Source of the DNA: an uncultured Roseburia sp.
Lineage (GTDB): Bacteria; Bacillota; Clostridia; Lachnospirales; Lachnospiraceae
Length of the DNA: 6,633 nt
Reading direction: 5' to 3'
Assembly (NCBI GenBank): GCA_947384095.1
Contig: CANDFU010000097.1
Location: 1-6,633, forward strand
A model generated the notes under the pieces. That model saw nothing but the letters and a program-made list of their open reading frames with translations, was not told the origin of the DNA and made no database searches. Position 1 is the first letter of the stretch. Each line of letters opens with the position of its first letter. Below are positions 4,845-6,633 of this stretch, piece by piece. Made by a program: the position numbers and the translations under genes.

Positions 4845-5993
4845 TTAACCCTTCCACTTATCCGCCGGAACCTTCCGGTCTTTAAGCCTTCGCTTTATAA
4901 AATCACGAAACAGCGCATAGATTACCGAACACAGCGGGATAAACAGAATAATTCCCAGTATCCCGAACAGGTTTCCCCCGAGCGTCACGGCGGCCAGCAC
5001 CCAGATTGACGGCAGTCCGACCGAGCCTCCGACGACATGTGGGTAAATGAGGTTTCCCTCTACCTGCTGCAGCACCAAAAACAGGATCAAAAACCAGATC
5101 GCCTGAATGGGATTGACCATCACAATCAAGAGTATCCCGACCACACAGCCGATAAACGCACCGAAAATCGGGATCAGCGCCGTCAGCGCAATGACGATTC
5201 CCGTCAGCATCGCATACGGCATCCTGAAAACCGTCATGGAGATCACAAACATTGTCCCCAGAATCACAGCCTCCACACATTGCCCCGAGAGAAAATTTGA
5301 AAAAATCTGATTCGCAAGCTCCGCCACAGACAAAATCTTTTCGGTAATCCTGTCCGGAAACAGCGCGTACATTACCTGTTTTCCCTGTGCAGCCAGCTTT
5401 TCCTTCTGAAACAACACATAAATGGAAAACGTAAATCCGATCACAAACGTTGTCACACCGTTCACAATCCCGGAAAAAACACCGACGCCGGAACTGACAA
5501 TACCAGAGGCAACGGACTGTACGAATCCGACTGCCGTCTCCGATATGGAAGACCAGTCAATATTTAAATCCTCAATCGCAGGCCCAAGCCACGGCCATTT
5601 CTCCGGCACTGTATCCAGCCAGTCCTGCATCCCCGAAAATGCCGACGGAATCTGTGTGACCAACAGCTTTACCGTATTTCCAAGCTCGGGTATCACAACC
5701 ACAAGCGCCAGTGCGATCACGCCGATCACGCAGACCAGGGTCAGCACATACGCCAGGGGCCGCTTAAACTTCTCCCCCTTTTTATTTTTCACAAACAGAC
5801 ACTTCTCAATCCGTTTCATCGGAACATTCAGAATGAACGCAATCGCCCCTCCGATGAGAAATGGCGCCAGAAGCCCTGTCACAAAACGAAATGCCTTTAT
5901 CACCACATCAAAATGTTCGATTCCGCAATACAGCAATACCACCGCCGAAGCAATCCCGATGAGATGCCTTCTGGTCTTCTTTGATAGTTCCAT
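4845..5993 (-). CDS. AI-2E family transporter (PerM/TqsA/YdiK type permease)
   Basis: This 382-residue polytopic membrane protein has the layout of the AI-2E/UPF0118 family: N-terminal membrane segments at about 11-28, 38-56 and 78-103, a large polar loop (about 104-165), a segment at about 172-195 and a C-terminal bundle from about 230 to 362. Family hallmarks are G237-Q238 in LSGQCVEAV, ALIPIFGAFIG (272-282), QQVEGNLIYP (309-318), GGSVGLP (322-328) and GGNLFGILG (339-347). Its length is typical and nothing is missing. Family members export or exchange small solutes; one (TqsA) was linked to autoinducer-2, others to Na+/H+ exchange, so the substrate here cannot be stated. The start at 5993 has a strong GGAGGAG-type Shine-Dalgarno (6004-5998, minus strand). 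It follows the traX-like gene by 15 bp and is very likely co-transcribed with it. Confidence 0.93.
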   Translation of the reverse strand: MELSKKTRRHLIGIASAVVLLYCGIEHFDVVIKAFRFVTGLLAPFLIGGAIAFILNVPMKRIEKCLFVKNKKGEKFKRPLAYVLTLVCVIGVIALALVVVIPELGNTVKLLVTQIPSAFSGMQDWLDTVPEKWPWLGPAIEDLNIDWSSISETAVGFVQSVASGIVSSGVGVFSGIVNGVTTFVIGFTFSIYVLFQKEKLAAQGKQVMYALFPDRITEKILSVAELANQIFSNFLSGQCVEAVILGTMFVISMTVFRMPYAMLTGIVIALTALIPIFGAFIGCVVGILLIVMVNPIQAIWFLILFLVLQQVEGNLIYPHVVGGSVGLPSIWVLAAVTLGGNLFGILGIILFIPLCSVIYALFRDFIKRRLKDRKVPADKWKG

Positions 5994-6008
5994 AAATCTC
6001 CTCCCCCT

Positions 6009-6586
6009 CTATACAACCGCGATGCCGCCGATTCCCATTGCCCAGCATACCAGATAAATCAGCAGAAGATGAAGCGGGTAAAACAAATAAAAGAAATACT
6101 TTAAGTTCCATCCCTTTTTCCCGTTGTAAAGCGCAATCGGGACAAAAGCAATCAGCGCCGGCAGTTCCCACCAGAAAAACACCAGACATCCCGCCAGAAT
6201 CTGCATTCTTCTGTTCCTGCGGAAAAAATACAGCACCATGATACATAAAATCCCCTTCGCACTGTAATCCGTCTTCAGAAACTCCGCCGCCCCCATGCAC
6301 ATCGCAACGATCAGTATCTCAAGAAAAATCCGCACAATCTGATTTAAATCCGCATCCTCAGCATACTGGCAGCCGATCATCGCAACCAGCCCTAAAAACA
6401 GGGTAAAAAACACATTCTGATAGCTAAATTCCAGCGGCATCCCGTGAAACGCCAGATCGAACGGAATCTCCGAAATCAGTGCAAACACGGCCAGTCTTGC
6501 CGCATATTTCACGCGATTCCCTGTGTGCCCGACCCCCTCCACCAGCAGAAAACAGAAAATCGGAAAGGCAATCCGTCCGACCATAC
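6009..6586 (-). CDS. TraX family integral membrane protein (N-terminus missing at contig end)
   Basis: The native part encodes about 192 residues of a TraX-family protein. The recognisable core is V-G-R-I-A-F-P-I-F-C-F-L-L-V-E-G, followed by ISEIPFDLAF and SYQNVFFTLFLG, then four further hydrophobic segments and a basic or aromatic end, all membrane-spanning. In F plasmid, TraX acetylates the pilin; chromosomal Firmicute members have no established role, and no conjugation genes are visible here. Full-length relatives begin some 30-50 residues earlier, so the true start is lost. The open frame runs on to 6620 and seems to start MTGVQTCALP, but those codons are Illumina adapter read backwards; the first native codon bases are at 6585-6586. 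The stop at 6009 lies 15 bp before the AI-2E transporter start, which indicates an operon. Confidence 0.88.
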
Positions 6587-6633
6587 AGATCGGAAGAGCA
6601 CACGTCTGAACTCCAGTCACCTCTCGTCATCTC
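6587..6633. other. Illumina TruSeq adapter contamination at the contig end
   Basis: Bases 6587-6620 match the 34-base TruSeq index adapter, starting with AGATCGGAAGAGC and ending CTCCAGTCAC. They are followed by an 8-base sequence in the index position (CTCTCGTC, 6621-6628) and ATCTC (6629-6633), the first bases of the following flow-cell primer site. The order adapter, index, primer is the order of the synthetic oligonucleotide, so this is unclipped library sequence and not genome. Confidence 0.97.

Noticed and set aside
6424..6630. Minus-strand frame starting MTRGDWSSDV at the contig end
   Set aside because: Its start is adapter sequence in another frame and the rest is a shadow of the traX-like gene.
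1..6633. CRISPR array, tRNA, rRNA, insertion sequence or phage attachment site
   Set aside because: No regularly spaced direct repeats, cloverleaf, transposase or integrase signatures were seen on either strand by eye.

Overview
The window looks like chromosomal contig sequence from a Gram-positive anaerobe of the class Clostridia, most plausibly a Lachnospiraceae-type gut bacterium. This is inferred from the protein types seen together (a low-molecular-weight class B penicillin-binding protein with a KTGTAEIK signature, a two-domain clostridial hemerythrin, a chromosomal TraX-family protein and an AI-2E-type permease), from strong GGAGG-type ribosome binding sites, and from a mid-range base composition with A/T-rich leaders. 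No species can be named from the sequence alone.

The plus strand holds the left half. A penicillin-binding protein missing its N-terminal part runs off the left edge (1-990) and is followed closely by a coiled-coil protein of unknown function (1026-1604), which ends in a strong intrinsic terminator. After an A/T-rich leader with a candidate promoter and a 9-bp inverted repeat comes a two-gene cassette, 1790-3638: an IbrA-like PP-loop ATPase of the PAPS-reductase/DUF3440 type, and an IbrB-like ParB/sulfiredoxin-fold protein whose start overlaps the end of ibrA. This cassette is bounded on both sides by terminator-like hairpins and is the most interesting part of the window.

The minus strand holds the right half. 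A two-domain hemerythrin (3700-4527) has its own promoter and converges on ibrB. It is separated by about 300 bp of non-coding, structure-rich DNA from a tightly spaced pair, traX-like (truncated) followed by an AI-2E family transporter (4845-5993). The pair ends in one clear terminator and probably a second one behind it.

The last 47 bases (6587-6633) are not biological. They match the Illumina TruSeq index adapter followed by an 8-base index and the first bases of the flow-cell primer site, so the contig end is an unclipped adapter. The apparent start of the TraX reading frame is therefore artificial.
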